Part shown: in pieces, positions 36,636 through 49,096 of the stretch
How positions within the stretch are numbered: position 1 is the stretch's first letter
How the letters are laid out: each line of letters begins with the position of its first letter
Assembly (NCBI GenBank): GCA_900074885.1
Contig: FJUW01000007.1
Coordinates: forward strand, 314,826-378,825
Source of the DNA: Rhynchosporium graminicola
Lineage: Eukaryota > Ascomycota > Leotiomycetes > Helotiales > Ploettnerulaceae
Direction of reading: 5' to 3'
DNA: 64,000 bases
Notes under the pieces: model-generated
What the model was told of the DNA's origin: nothing
Databases searched by the model: none
What the model saw: only the letters and a program-made list of their open reading frames with translations
Translations under genes and position numbers: made by a program

Positions 36636-36880
36636 GGCTCCGGGCTTGGTAAGCTAGATTTGGATAGGTAGAGCTGGAAATTAGACAGGATGAGGGATTG
36701 CTTCTGAATACGTCTTTCCCTCTCGAATTTGGTTAAATATTGCTCCTCCAATTCTCTTTCTCGTAACGAAAGGTTCGCTACCGCCTTGACAAGAACCACG
36801 TCTTTTTCTTTTTCTTCTCGTTGCAAGTCGCACGCAGTGTACCATCGAGATCGTCGATCCGTTGTGAGGTTTTCGTCCAA
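36464..36880 (-). CDS. Hypothetical small protein antisense to ATG17 end, doubtful
   Basis: A 138-codon frame whose first 60 residues are charged and helical (VANLSLRERELEEQYL, then KFERERRIQKQ) and lie outside ATG17; the rest overlaps ATG17 coding sequence on the other strand and is probably read-through. I recognise no family. If real, the gene is likely shorter, ending through an intron near 36690. A further minus frame at 36894-37259 upstream is Ser/Pro-rich and unconvincing. Confidence 0.2.
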   Translation of the reverse strand: MDENLTTDRRSRWYTACDLQREEKEKDVVLVKAVANLSLRERELEEQYLTKFERERRIQKQSLILSNFQLYLSKSSLPSPEPQTSPFFNLSLSLLPAASTTVLSSTGKLLTAHSPSSFCTKSHFLAGALTPGHKSTGR

Positions 36881-37565
36881 GCGGAGAATTTATTCAACGG
36901 CGAGCGGACATTAGTTTTCGGAGACAAAGGTTGGCCCGGAGCGAAGATTGGCTAGGTGTAGTCGAAAGAAGGAGATATTGTCTACGGCTGAGGCTGAGGC
37001 TGAGACTCGCGTGGATGGATGGGGAGGGAGGGCTTCTTCTTCGTGAGAAGGGAAGGAAGGAAGTGTTGAGGATGGATTTGTGCGATGAAGACGAGGGAAG
37101 AGGATGAGAATTATGCGTTTTGTTCAAATATGAGAGAATGGGATGAGGGAGTGTGATCTGTGGAACTGAAACATTTGGGAATTTGATATAGGTATTGAAG
37201 TGAGAAGGACGGATAGCCGGACGGAAGTTGCATTGGCGCTGAAGCTGATGAGTTAGCACTGCGTTGTTGGTTGTGAGTAATAACCCCTACGGCTTCCAAG
37301 CGTGAGAATGAAGCGAAACAAAGAACTTTGTCAGATTTTATTTACACCACCTGTACAATATGATTCCACCTCCAATTGTATTCCTGAAGAGTGTGGATAC
37401 GTAGACTGTGCCACATGCTGGTTGTACTACGGAAATCCAAACGTTCAATTCGTTATCCCTATCTATATAATATTGAGCTATTTGTGGATCACTAGGTAAA
37501 AAAACGGGTCACGTGAAATGCTGTGACTGGCTGCATCTAAGCGTGACGCGCCTTAGCGGGTGCAC
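36881..37565. other. Intergenic border to the second RIP island
   Basis: Normal-composition DNA. Small frames carry no motif. A change to AT-only sequence begins near 37600. The stretch 37510-37610 is locally GC-richer, with TCACGTGAAATGCTGTGAC, and may be the edge of an old insertion whose other end I cannot find. Confidence 0.35.
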
Positions 37566-37599
37566 GGCCGAAAAGGAGGAATATTAAAATCTGGCTCGA

Positions 37600-38553
37600 T
37601 ACGCCAGTATACTCGCACGCATTATTAATTAGAGTAATATAATATATATTAAGCTAGGCTAACTCTGAAGGAGTTATTAAAATTACTATTAGAGTTTTAA
37701 AAGAGACTTAATAAGTACTCTTATATAGAATAATAAGTATAATAGTATTATAATAAGAAAGATATAAGTTATATTATAGATATATAAATAAAGTATTTAT
37801 ATATATATATATATATACATAGAAAAAGAGTTATAAAAGAGTAAAAGTAAAAGATATTCCTTAAGATTAGTTATTGTATTAAATACTAAAGTATTTTAAT
37901 TATTTAAGGGAAATTTATAAAGAAAGTAATAATTTACTAATATAAATAATAGAGATATCTATAAAGTAATAAGAGTAATAAGATTAATAAGAGTAATAAG
38001 ATTAATAAGAGTAATAAGAGTAATAAGAGTAATAAAAATATTATACTTAAGAATATTTTTTAATAATAATTAAAGATATAAGAATATTTTAATGTATAGC
38101 TTTTATTATAATCTAATATAATATTAATATATAAGAGTAAAGTTATTAAAAGTTAGAGTAATATAATCTTAAGTATTATAAGTTATATATATTTCGAATA
38201 TTCCTTAACATTAGCGCTATTACACTATTACGCTATTACTATGATATTATTATATTATTACGATTCTATACTAATATACTATTATGCTTTTAAGATATTA
38301 TACTTTTATATTATTACGTTATTACTATTATAATATTGTACTTTTACGCTCTTATAATTTTATATTATTATACTATTAAGATATTATACTTTAATATTAT
38401 TATGCTATTATATTGTTATCTTATATTAGTACTACGCTATAATATTGTTATAATATTATAGTTTTATATTAGAGCTTTATTAAGCTTAAATAACTATCTT
38501 TTCAATTTTTAAGTTATATATTTAAAAATTAGATATATTAAGATTATTATAAT
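37600..38553. repeat. Extremely AT-rich, low-complexity DNA with tandem AGTAATAAGA-type repeat
   Basis: Almost free of C and G, unlike the neighbouring RIP-mutated elements, which keep CG. A tandem array of about ten-base units (AGTAATAAGA and variants) lies at about 37966-38035. No coding remnant is legible. It appears to continue on the other side of the inserted Gypsy-2 element at 49097-49850, since ATAAT is duplicated at the junctions. Confidence 0.6.
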
Positions 38554-38770
38554 TGTGACAGGTTGCACACGTTAGTATACTTGACGCCTGAGGCGTCTAA
38601 GCTAGTACCTGACGTATTATTATACGTGTTCCAATGCTACTACCACTAGCGGCCGCGGTATTATCTTTTCTTCGAAGGGAGACTCTTATTCCTCCCTTCC
38701 CTCCTTAGTTAATTCTCCTTATAATATAAATAAGCTTTTATACTATATACTTTATATTCGCCTTATAATA
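38554..38770 (+). repeat. 5' LTR of Gypsy-2
   Basis: 217 bases, starts TGTGACAGG; contains a preserved CTAGCGGCCGCGGTATT segment (NotI-like GC block). Matches 48876-49091 with transitions. Confidence 0.88.
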
Positions 38771-38792
38771 TTAGAATTAACTTATTCCTAAT

Positions 38793-39270
38793 ATTCTTAA
38801 TTAAATAAAGGAGGATCTGCTTTCGAGTAGTAGACGATATATATGCGTAAGAAAGCTAGTACCCTAGCCTTACTATTACTATACGTATACCTACGATACG
38901 GAAATAGACGCCTTAGACTATATATAGTAAATCCGGCTACTTTACTTACGCTTAAGATTCTTAATTAAATAAAGGAGGATTTGTTTTTCGAGTAGTAGAT
39001 AATATACGTACGTAAGAAAGCTAGTACCCTAGCCTTACTGTTAATATACGTATACCTACGATACGGAGATAGACACCTCGGACTATATATAGTAGATCCG
39101 GCTATTTTACTTACGCTTAATATTCTTAATTAAATAAAGAAGGATCTGCTTTCGAGTAGTAGATAATATACGTACGTAAGAAAGCTAGTACCCTAGCCTT
39201 ACTGTTAATATACGTATACCTACGATACGGAGATAGACACCTCGGACTATATATAGTAGATCCGGCTATA
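38793..39270 (+). repeat. Tandem repeat, about 165-base unit, 2.9 copies
   Basis: Copies begin ATTCTTAATTAAATAAA at 38793, 38957 and 39122. Each holds TTCGAGTAGTAGA, GCTAGTACCCTAGCCTTAC and TATACGTATACCTACGATAC. The copies are very similar to one another, more than the two LTRs of other elements. They lie in the leader between the 5' LTR and gag. Confidence 0.9.
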
Positions 39271-39544
39271 TATACGACTATTATACAAGTAGTAATTACG
39301 ACGATACTAAGATATACAGTTCACGATAGCAGAAGAATAGCTCCCTTAGTAGCTATTAGATGCCTTCGAGGCATAAAGATAATAAGCTACTGAGCTAGTA
39401 GTATAATAAGCAAGTTCGATAGCTACTTTAGCCGGTAGGATCGAAGATATAGAATAACGAAACGTATAGCTAGTATTACTAGTAGTACTAACTCTAATCG
39501 ATATAATATAGTTGATAACTCCGGAGCTTACTATAGCTACGAAG

Positions 39545-40080
39545 TAATATATACCGAAACCCGAAAAATTCGATGGTACTAACTTAGCCTTATACTTCTA
39601 ATTCAAGGGTATCCTACGAGCGAAGCTAGAAATCGATACTATTACTATTAGTAATAAGAGGGAACGAATATAATACGCGTTTAGCTATCTCTCAGGTGAG
39701 GCTATAAGCCGAATTTACCCATAGATAAGCTTTACTTAATAATAAGAGCAGTTAATAGTCGAAGGGCTATTTCAATAGATAGCTACTACTTTTCGTAACT
39801 CTTACTACTAATAGAAAGCTATAAGTCAGTTGAATAAGATTAAGTAAGGAACTTATCCTTTAAACGAATTCCTTAATAATTTTAATTAGCTAATCCTCGA
39901 AGCAGAAGGATAGGACTCAGTAGATATTATTAAGAAGAGTTACTTAAAGGCTACTATTACTATTACCTTAGTCCGCGGCACTATTAGTATAAAGGAAGAA
40001 CAGTCGTACGAAGAGTACTATTCGTAACTACGTATAGTTAGCGACTAGCTAGCTGAAGTTAAGGAGCTATAGGTTAGAGC
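39545..40080 (+). pseudogene. Gag-like remnant of Gypsy-2
   Basis: A frame reads KPEKFDGTNLALYF, then FKGILRAKLEID, then YAFSYLSGEAISRIYP, and LNEFLNNFN, the pattern of retrotransposon gag (PxxFxG, then LxGEA). Several stops fit C-to-T or G-to-A changes. The copia insertion at 40339 lies just after it. Confidence 0.65.
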
Positions 40081-40338
40081 AGACCGATAGAAGTAAATAT
40101 AAGGGCGGTCTCCTATATAGTTATTACGTCTAGCTGCTACTAATTTACTACTAAGCTAAATATAGGATAACTTATAGCTATTACTATTACTAGTAGCAGA
40201 CGAAAACGAGTTCGAAGTTAAAGAAATCCTAGCGGAGAGATCCTTTCGATAAGGAGGCTAAGTAAAGAAGAAGTATCTAGTTAAATAGATAGGTTATATA
40301 CGACTAATATAGGAACTGGAAGTAGCTCTTACTACTAC

Positions 40339-40543
40339 TGTTGGTATCACTCTGTCGTAGTACGTACAATCAAGTAGTCTGCGTGAGCCAAAGTATAGTG
40401 ATAATAGTAGTAGTATTATCTGTTATATCGTAGCTGTCTTTCCTAGGTAGTCGAGACTCCGTAAGGGAGATATATCTGGCCGGCTAAACCCCGGTGCAGA
40501 TACTCGACTAACACGTGACTATAGACTAATATATGGACTAACA
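40339..40543 (-). repeat. LTR of Copia-A (3' end of the element)
   Basis: Starts TGTTGGTATC and ends GGACTAACA on the plus strand; less mutated than its partner. Confidence 0.9.
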
Positions 40544-43325
40544 CTAGGAGTACTTTAAAGTAGCTCTAAACTATCTACTTCTTCGTATGAAAGTAACGCT
40601 TTTTGCCTTCTAGTAAGAGTAGTACCGTAGTACTACTCGTGCAGAAGTATTATATAGTATATAGGTTTCCACGTGATCAGGTCTAAAGATTAGATAACTG
40701 AACTAAACGCCTTATAGGCTCTCTTCCGGCTTTAAGTCATCCAAATTCCCTCTATCTACCTATTCTATAGGCTTAATAACTAATTGATTCGTATGTAATA
40801 GCTCCTTTAAAGCTCCGTTGCAATTTGTCTTAGTTATCGTATCCGCAGGGTTATCTAGCCTTACTACCTAAATCACCTCCGATATCTCTTTTCTTTCGTA
40901 CGCCTAACGTAAATATATAAGGTTAATTATTAATCTCTTCTCTCTTATAGTATTAAGTCGTACTACGCAGTCGTATAAAGACTTAGAATCGGTAACTATA
41001 AGTAAAAGTAGTACTATGATCTCTATAATCTGTTCGATAGTAGTCTTAATAGCACTAGCTATATTAAAACCTTCTGATATAGCATATAGTTCAGAGGCTA
41101 GTATAGATCTAGTAACTCTCTTATAGTAGACCGAAGACTAGTGAATAACGTTTACCTTATTATACTTATCTATAAGTACGTAGACGTAGCTAATTTAAGA
41201 GTAGAAGTCTTTCAAATTAGTAAATGAACCGTTAGTAAATACAACGAGTTTTAGAGACTTCTTATCTAATTTAACATATCGGAGACCTTTGCTATAGTTA
41301 AGCTTTTGCTATAAGATTCTCTTATTTAAGAGCTCAAAGTCCTTCTCTATTAGATTTATAGTTTATACAGCAAAAGAGACGTTAAACGATACTTCCGGCT
41401 AAGAAATAGTTACTAAGTATAAACCTCTAGCTCTCTAGGCGGCAAATTGCTCGATTTAGGTAAGACCTTATCGTATACCTTTATAGGAGTTAGTGAGATT
41501 AACTAGTTCTTTCTTAATTAGTCTTAGCGTCTTATCGTACGATTGTTAAGATAGTCGAATAGAGCTATTAGTTTCTAAGGTAATATGACCTCTATTAAAG
41601 TTAATTAGGTATGAAGTAGTTAATTGCTCTCTCTCGTTCGACTTAAATCTAGCCTTCTATAGCTCTCTTTCTTCTGCGTCTATAAAGGTCTTATTACCGA
41701 CGAAGAAGGTATTATCAATCTGAAGACTAAGAGCTCTTGTACTAGCTTTATTACCTGAAACAGATAGTAGGCACATATCGAATATCGATAGTAACATATG
41801 GAGTTTCTTGACCTTATATCTATAGTATATATCGAACTAATAGTTCGCTGACTCTAGTATACTATATATAGGCCTAACGCACTGCAAAAACCAATATAGC
41901 TAAGTTAAAATCTCCTTTAGAGGGCGCACGAAGAAGTCACGTATTAGGTGTGACGTAGACTAAGTATAAGCTTATATAATATCATAGCTATATACTTTAA
42001 ACTCAGGGTGCATAACTGCGTATACTAATAGTAGTCGTTAGCTGACTCGTTAAATAGTCAGTGACGTAATAAGTACTTAGTTCTTTCTAGAGTTGTTATA
42101 TACTTATATAACTAGTCTAGACTTCTCGTAAGCTTTCTGTGTACCCTTAAATTTAGTCTAGTCGATGAATTTAGCGTTAAAAACCTTAGCTCCAGCTAGT
42201 AATTCGTCTTTATAGACTAATTTAAAGATCCCTATAGCGATTAGACCGTTAATCTCCTTATGTCTTAACGTAGCGTATTAAGGTTCTACTACTAGGAAAC
42301 TAATGAATAATTTATCTATATAATTCAAGAAAACTTTAACGTTATTACCTCTGAATCGAATTAGCTTTCGTCATTCTCGATGAGGTTGCTTCTTTAGTAC
42401 TAGTATAGGTCGATTTAACTTAGTAGTACTAAGTAATAGTAAGAGTATAACCTTAGGTAAAATACTCTCTGGTTCGTCGGAATCGATTTCTTCTTCGTAC
42501 TATAGTTTAATCGACGTAGAGCGAAAGGTCGTTAGTCCACTATCGATTTCTACTACGTAGTTCTCTCTATCTATAGAAATAAGTAGCTAAGGTCTATCCC
42601 AGAAGCCTTTCTCTCTCTAAACTAGTACTAGAGAGTTCAATAGAAGGTCTCTCACTACTATAGAACTAGGTCTATTTCGAGTATTTAGAGTATTATTAAC
42701 TTGCCGACGACTCTATAGTTTGCGAATCTCTTTTATAGCCTTATGAAGTGCAGTAGCTCGTTAGGAGACTAATAGCGAAGGTACGTCTATCTCTACTATT
42801 CTGGGATATACTCTAAATACTAGTAAAACAGGTATAATTCTACTAGGTCCAGAAATATAGTTAATTGCGTAGAATACTATCTATAGTGCTATATCTTAAC
42901 TAAGGTGCGGTAATTCCTTACGAATTATCGTATAAGCTCTCTTTAGAGGGCCGTAGTATCTCTCTACCTTACTAATAGAGTAGTGAGCCTCTATAGGTAT
43001 AACTTTAACTATAGAACTCTCTGTCTTAGTACTCTATACGAATTCTTTTGATTTAAATTGCGTACCTACGTCTATAACAATAAAATCCGGTAGTCTAAGG
43101 TAGGTATCTATCTATACCTGCTTAAATCAGTTCTATACGTGTTCTGCAGATATATTAGTAAGAAAACCTCTGTTCTGAAAGGTAGTACTTTAGTCGACTA
43201 TATATAGGACTTACTGACTGTCTAGTTATATGATATCGATTACTACTTCGTAATTAAAGTATATATTATTAGTATCGTGGAGCTTGAACTTGAATCTGCC
43301 TGGCGATCTTCCGTATAGCTAGTAG

Positions 43326-43527
43326 TGTGATAGCGCATGGTATACGTGGCAGATACGGGCCAGTATCGGTGCCTTAGGCATACCCTCCTTGTATATATAG
43401 AAGGTGCAGACTCCTTCAGAGCTCTATATCTTTCTGTTTCCTTCGTACTAGACTATATAAGATCGCTCTTAGCCTCCCTACTTGTTTATTCTTGCTTATA
43501 TACCGCCTTAAGTCTTATATCGTTATA
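43326..43527 (+). repeat. 5' LTR of N1
   Basis: 202 bases, TGTGATAGCGC start. The downstream half, beginning near TTTCTGTTTCCTTCGTA, is shared with Gypsy-1. Confidence 0.9.
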
Positions 43528-44223
43528 TTAAATAGAAAGATTAAGACCGCCGGGGATAGTATTAAATAATATCTCACTTAGAAAACTCGATTCGCACGTA
43601 CGACTACTAGGGAGCTCTTCGCTGAGTTATCTCTACTTACCTTAGATTTTTATACTTCGGAATCATACGGAAATAGTTAGTACTATTAATTACGAATTCG
43701 ACGGTTAGGTTTTCAAAAGAGCCGAGATTCCAGAGATCTCTCGGATAGCTGGGAATTTAAACGTAATTCAGCCTTAGAAGCACTAGTATTACTATAAAGT
43801 CACTCTCGGATACTTCGAAACTCGTTCCTTCGTACGTACGAAGTAAAACAGCGGACGAATTTTAGGTAGAAACTTCCTTATAAGCTCTAATATTTATTAA
43901 CCCCTTACCCGACTTTAACCTTCCGAAAGTAGCTCTGATAGCGAAAAACCTTACTTTTAGGCTAAGATGAAGTAGCTTATTACTCTAGCGGAAATTACTA
44001 GAATCCGACTCGTAACCCTTATACCCTAGTATAATTTACCCCCCTTAGCAGAATCGACCTCCCTCTACTAGAACTTTTAATTTAATACTTTCTATATCTA
44101 CTTAACGAAAATATCTGACTCTCCTTAATCTTTCGGCTTCTTTAGAATTCGATTTCGACTTTCGCTTCTTTTATAACTTTTAAGTATTCTATCACTTTCG
44201 CTTAGCCTCGCTTACCTAAGGCT

Positions 44224-45186
44224 ATGCCTCCTAAGAAGGCTTAGCCAGCTCCTACGGCTTCACCGGAATACTCTTATAGCCCCTCCGATTCCGTACTTAC
44301 TATAGAATTACTTCAATCGATTGAAGACTATTAATTACAGATAGAATCGACTACTCGGGAGCTTTCTATTAGTATTAGTCGTATCGAACAGATATTTGCC
44401 GAGTTTTTACGTACTTAGGCATAATCGATGAACCTTAGACCTTTAGTAAACTCGGTATTATAATTACCGATAGAACTTACTCTTAAATACTCTTTAATTA
44501 ATAATTTACGGACCTCCGGTAAGTCGTAACTAACTGAAAGTATCGATAATCTTAATATAGGGATTAACTTATCTTTCAGCTAATAGCGTGCTTCTATTTA
44601 GGACCGACTAGAAGTTAATTCAGACTAATACCTGACTACGCGTACCTGTAAAGCGCTAGTCTAGAGCTCTACTTCTAGCCTTATAAGAGATTACTTAGAA
44701 CTATAATATCTCTCGGAAATTACGCCTTTCTCCTTTACTAAAGAGATAATTTCAGTACTCGCTTCTTATTACCTTTCCGGACTCGAAACGGAGTAGTATC
44801 GGACCGAATTTCATAAGCTTTTAATGAAAAAGGAGTCCTTTTTATAATTCCGTATAAAGTTCTAAAGCTCGGCAATTCTCGGAGGTATAGCTGAATCAGA
44901 GTAGTACTTTTACCTTTAGCCGAAGCTTACTATACGGCTACGTATAGCTACCGCTCTAATTAAGTACTCTTAGAAGACTAATTATTTAGCTATAGTCTCT
45001 TCTCTTACGGCACTCGATTTAGAACTCTCTCGACTACATTTAATACCTCGAGCTACTCTAGCTATACCGATAATTAGTACGTCTTCTGAGCCCTTAATAC
45101 CTATCGAGGAAGTACAATATTACTACTATAAGAAGCACGGTTATTATAAGGTCGATTATCTGATATTAAAGACGAAGAAGGAGTGA
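44224..45186 (+). pseudogene. Gag remnant of N1 with mutated zinc knuckle
   Basis: A frame from ATG at 44224 (MPPKKA) to TGA at 45184-45186, 320 codons with numerous stops and no frameshift. The interior has LLQSIEDY and FAEFLRT segments and, near the end, QYYYYKKHGYYKVDY, which fits a CCHC zinc knuckle in which each Cys has become Tyr by G-to-A change. The open length without indels shows it was a full gag gene before RIP. Confidence 0.75.
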
Positions 45187-45280
45187 TTTGCGTCTTACGC
45201 TTTAGATTAATAATCACTTGGATTTTATTTAGAATTCGGCTGGATTTAACTCTCTTTTCTTTCGTTTCTTATTGCCTTTA

Positions 45281-45300
45281 AAGGCTCGAGGGCGAGCCTT
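45281..45300 (+). repeat. Perfect 8-bp hairpin before the 3' LTR of N1
   Basis: AAGGCTCG, loop AGGG, CGAGCCTT. Located 10-18 bases before the purine tract and 3' LTR. The same 20 bases occur at 60624-60643 in N2. A different-sequence hairpin occupies the same place in Gypsy-1 (33294-33311). Confidence 0.85.
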
Positions 45301-45318
45301 TGTCTTAGAAGGGGGTAA

Positions 45319-45520
45319 TATGATAGCGCATAGTATACGTGGCAGATACGGGCTAGTATCGGTGCCTTAGGCATACCCTCCTTATATATATAGAAGGTGC
45401 AGACTCCTTAAGAGCTCTAAATCTTTCTATTTCATTCGTAAAAGACTATATAAGATCGCTCTTAGCCTCCCTACTTGTTTATTCTTACTTGTATACCGCC
45501 TTGAGTCTTGTGTCGTTACA
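45319..45520 (+). repeat. 3' LTR of N1
   Basis: 202 bases, ending TGTCGTTACA, which keeps the CA terminus. Confidence 0.9.
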
Positions 45521-48500
45521 AGTAGTGCTTATAGAGCTTAGTAAGCTCCTTTAGTACCCTTGAGTTATGCTTATAACCGGCTTATTATAGTAAATCTTCT
45601 AGCTTTCTTACTAAGGGGTATCCGAATCGGTAGTAAAGTCGACGTAAATCCGTCTCCGTAAGTACTCTCGTATTCGACTGGAAGTACTCCGTAATATACG
45701 TCTTAAGTGACTCCTTCTAGAGTAAGAAGAGGTGGCCGAATCTCCGTATAACTAGTATATCTCCTTGTAGCGTGACAAGTACATTACGAAGATTATCTAA
45801 TATAACTCTGAGCTTATCTATATCATCTAAATAGAGTAGAAACAGGGTATCTATAGCTATAACTTCAAATTGGATCTTTCTAATTAGAGAAGGTATAATT
45901 ACTATACTAATAGAAGTAGCTTTACTAATACCGAATTTAATGTTTATTCCACAGGAAGGTAAGAGTTCAGCTTTATATAGAGTCTTATAGGCTTCGTATT
46001 GACCTTTGCCTACTGTAGATACCTTTACTGCTCTAGTATCGATTATAATTCTATGGAAAACTAACGAATTATATCGGGGACTGCTTATTATCGTCTCTGC
46101 GGTCCGGTCCTCCTCTATAGCTTCTTCAGCAGTGTCTATTAGGTGCTTAAAAGCTATATTTGCTAGGGTTTCTATTATTAGCTATACGGCTTCCACTGAG
46201 ACAGGTCCTATGGAAGTTATAAATAGAGCTTCCGGCTTTTCGTCGTCGGAATTATAGTCTATATCGCTCCCGGCTTCGCATGAGGTAAAGGCAATAGCTA
46301 TATACTCGTCTTCTATACCTTCGTACTCTGCGACGTATTATCTATATGCTTTCTTAAAGACTCTTATAAAGTTACTTTTAAACTTAGAAGAGTTCTTCGC
46401 CTTGAACTTCTCCTTAGCTTTCTCTCTTTCTTCTACTATATAGTCGAAGGACATATAATCCGTAGTATTATATACCTAGTACTTCTTAGCGTTACCTTCC
46501 TTATTTAGCGTATTTATCTTCTTCTCTCCTTATATTCTGAATCGCCCTTTACTATCTCCCTTCTCTCTATATGCTTATCCTTTATCGGAATCGCTTCGGA
46601 ATTTTCGATTAGTATAGAAGGTAATACTAGTTACAGGGTATACGTACTCGTAGTTAATAATAGAGGTTCTGATAGAAGTAATCGTCTTTTTAGTAGAAGT
46701 TATAAGTTGAGCTAAAGTAATTTAGTAGGCTTCCGAGCTTTAGCAGGTAGTAATAACCTTATTTATAACGAACTTCTTATAGCGTAATTCAAAGGGTATA
46801 TTATAATATAGCTCTCTAATCTGCGTAGAGAGTATATTAAAGCACTCTGAAGTCGTCTTTCTAAGGTTCTTTTCTTTAATCGATTTAAGAGTAAGAAGAT
46901 TCTATATAGTTAGGGAAGATCTGCTAAACTCCTCGCTCTTAAACTAATCTATTATATTCTTTAGTATAGTATCGAATTTGATAATAAGGGAGGTTCTAAG
47001 GATACTATTCAGACCGTAATAGTAGTATTAGAAAGCAGCGCCTTTTAGTATTAATAGAAACGCCTTACTATACTCCTCCGGTGGAATCTCGGCTCTTAAG
47101 CAGGCGTCGTAGAATATTCTGATCTTACTACTAAAGCTATCTCCGTCTCCTTTGAATTTCATCTCTTCTGGAAATATACGGGAGAAGCTAGCGATCTTCT
47201 TTCTATACGACTTCTCCTTCTCCTTCTGTACTATATTATAGTACTCTCCCTCTTCTCCTCTAGTTCCTTAGTAGCTATCTCCTTCTCCTCCTCCTCCTTA
47301 GTAGTCTTCTCCTCCTTAGTAGCTATCTCCTCCTTAGTAGCTTCCTCCTCCTCTAGCTCCTCCTTCTCCACTCCTCGTATTCTTCAGTATACGCTTTCTA
47401 TAGTGTCGCTGCTCTTCTCTATTCTAGTCAGAGGAGGTCTCTTTATATTACTATACTCCTTCGGTAGAATCTCGGTCTTATTATAGAGGTTCGTATTATT
47501 CTTTATCAAAGTCGAATTCGCTGACAGGAGGTAAGCCGAGTATAGTACGGCGTCTTTATCGTAGTCTATAGAACTCTTTCTTTAATCTCTTATACTCTAA
47601 CTCGTCTTATTAAGTAGCTATATTATTTATTATCTCTTTCTCTCTCTTATCTCGCTATTGCTACGCAGATATCTGCTTCTCTAGTACTAGTAGGTTTAAT
47701 ACTATATACTATAGTTATTCAGAGAGTATCTTTACTCCTACTATACTCTCTAGCTCCTTTAAGGTCTAACTACTACGTATAGTATTCTATAGAGTATATA
47801 GAAGCTTATATAGCTCCTGCGCAGGTTCGTCGCCTTCTTCGACAAATACGCCTTTAGTACGTAGGGTGAATATAAGGTTATTATTTGACGATTTCTTAAT
47901 AGACTTGAAAGAGTCTACTATCTAACCTTCGTAGATCTCCTTAAATAAGGAGTATAAGGGTCTATCTATATAGTCGGAGCTCTTGATTTATCTGATAAGA
48001 CCTTCTCCCTGTTTCCGTATAGTCTCCGGTTCTAGTAGGTCCTTACCGGCAGGTATATCGGGAGCACTACCGGGAGTACTACCTTCGGTAGTATTATTAT
48101 CTCTTACTATATTGAAGGTCTGATTCGTATAAGTATTTTAGTGCTATTCCGAGGTTATTTAGAATAGTAGTTATAGAGTTATTCTTAAGTGTTATATAGT
48201 AGTGGGAAGCGCTAGCGTAGCGCGTTCAAGTTTTAACTTCGAGTTTTCAGCGCAACTTAAAAGCGCGTTCTTTGAAGTCGGGTTGCGGTAGTAATCGAAG
48301 TACGTAGAAGGTAGGTATATAGAAGGTAGGTACGTAGAAGGTAATAGTAGTATAATATACTAGAATTCGAATCCTTTGACCGTATCGCAGGTAGAATCTA
48401 GGTAAATTATCTTAGCAATTCAAGTCAAATAGCATAGAAAAGACCGTGTCTTCTCTAGTACTTGAGCTATTGCTATAGTAGATATCTCTACTCTTTAAGA

Positions 48501-48595
48501 TTTACTAGCGCGCTCTTTTCAGTAGTCGGAATTCTTAGAATCTAAGAATTTGACTACTTTCAAAGAGTGAAATGATCTATGCGTCTATTGATTAA

Positions 48596-48800
48596 TGTTA
48601 GTATTACTCTGTCGTAGTACGTATAATTAAGTAGTCTGCGTGAGCTAAAGTACAGTGATAATAGTAGTAGTATTATCTGTTGTATCGTAGCTGTCTTTCC
48701 TAGGTAGTCGAGACTCCGTAAGGGAGATATATCTGGCCGGCTAAACCCCGGTGCAGATACTCGACTAACACGTGACTATGGACCAACATATGGACTAATA
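48596..48800 (-). repeat. LTR of Copia-A (5' end of the element)
   Basis: Same 205-base length as the left LTR, differing mainly by transitions. Confidence 0.9.
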
Positions 48801-48875
48801 ACTACTATAGCACTTAATAAGTAAGAAGAGAAGAATAGACTAGATAGCCCTATCCTCGAAACGGGAGGAGAGTAA

Positions 48876-49091
48876 TATAACGAGTTATACCCGTTAGTAT
48901 ACTTAACGCCTAAGGCGTTTACGCTAGTACTTGACGTATTATCATACGTGTTCTAATACTACTACTACTAGCGGCCGCGGTATTATCTTTTCTTCGAAGG
49001 GAGACTCTTATTTCTCCCTTCTCTCCTTAGTAATTCTCCTTGTAATACAGACGAGCTTTTATACTATACACTTTGTATTCGCCCCGTGATA
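48876..49091 (+). repeat. 3' LTR of Gypsy-2
   Basis: 216 bases; one base shorter than its partner at GTTAATTC/GTAATTC. Followed by the ATAAT duplication. Confidence 0.88.
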
Positions 49092-49096
49092 ATAAT

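Larger units (their letters stand above)
43326..45520 (+). mobile_element. Gag-only LTR element N1 related to Gypsy-1
   Basis: 2195 bases with identical-length 202-base LTRs (43326-43527 and 45319-45520) and AGTAG duplicated at 43321-43325 and 45521-45525. The LTR's last 100 bases match those of Gypsy-1, while its first 100 differ. The interior has a long leader, one gag frame and a hairpin followed by a GGGGG purine tract. No pol is present, so mobility would depend on another element. Confidence 0.9.
40690..48130 (-). pseudogene. Copia-A gag-pol remnant, split by a nested element
   Basis: Reading leftward: a gag-like region with a Glu/Lys-rich low-complexity run (47230-47375); a gag-pre-integrase segment LRRLYYRFGYPLVRKLEDLL near 45640; integrase segments TYLRLPDFIVIDVGTQFKSK and IPIEAHYSISKVERYYGPL near 43090-42950; reverse transcriptase; and a long RNase H region near 41790-40740 with LVVFTNGSFTN, VTRSILASELYAISEGF and VTDSKSLYDCVVRL. 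Stops are scattered, yet frames of over 100 codons survive. The nested element interrupts pol near the start of integrase. Confidence 0.85.
40339..48800 (-). mobile_element. Ty1/copia LTR retrotransposon (Copia-A), minus strand
   Basis: 205-base LTRs at 40339-40543 and 48596-48800, with target duplication ACTAC (40334-40338 and 48801-48805). Gag and pol read leftward. It is interrupted by the short element at 43326-45520, so the element itself is about 6.3 kb. RIP damage is moderate: long frames remain. Confidence 0.9.
38554..49091 (+). mobile_element. Gypsy-type LTR element with gag only (Gypsy-2), hosting nested elements
   Basis: Two LTRs (38554-38770 and 48876-49091) flanked by ATAAT (38549-38553 and 49092-49096). 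Without the nested copia (40339-48800) the interior is only about 1.6 kb: a tandem-repeat leader, a gag-like frame and a short tail with a purine tract (about 48859-48875). No reverse transcriptase belongs to it, so it was probably non-autonomous. Confidence 0.85.

Noticed and set aside
38793..39270. Tandem array considered as CRISPR-like
   Set aside because: Units are 165 bases with no short repeat/unique spacer pattern, and the genome is eukaryotic.
43337..43531. 64-codon plus frame
   Set aside because: Lies entirely inside the 5' LTR of N1; the same LTR in N2 is not open.
46006..46257. 83-codon plus frame in the repeat island
   Set aside because: Shadow of the Copia-A polyprotein, which reads on the minus strand with recognisable flanking segments.
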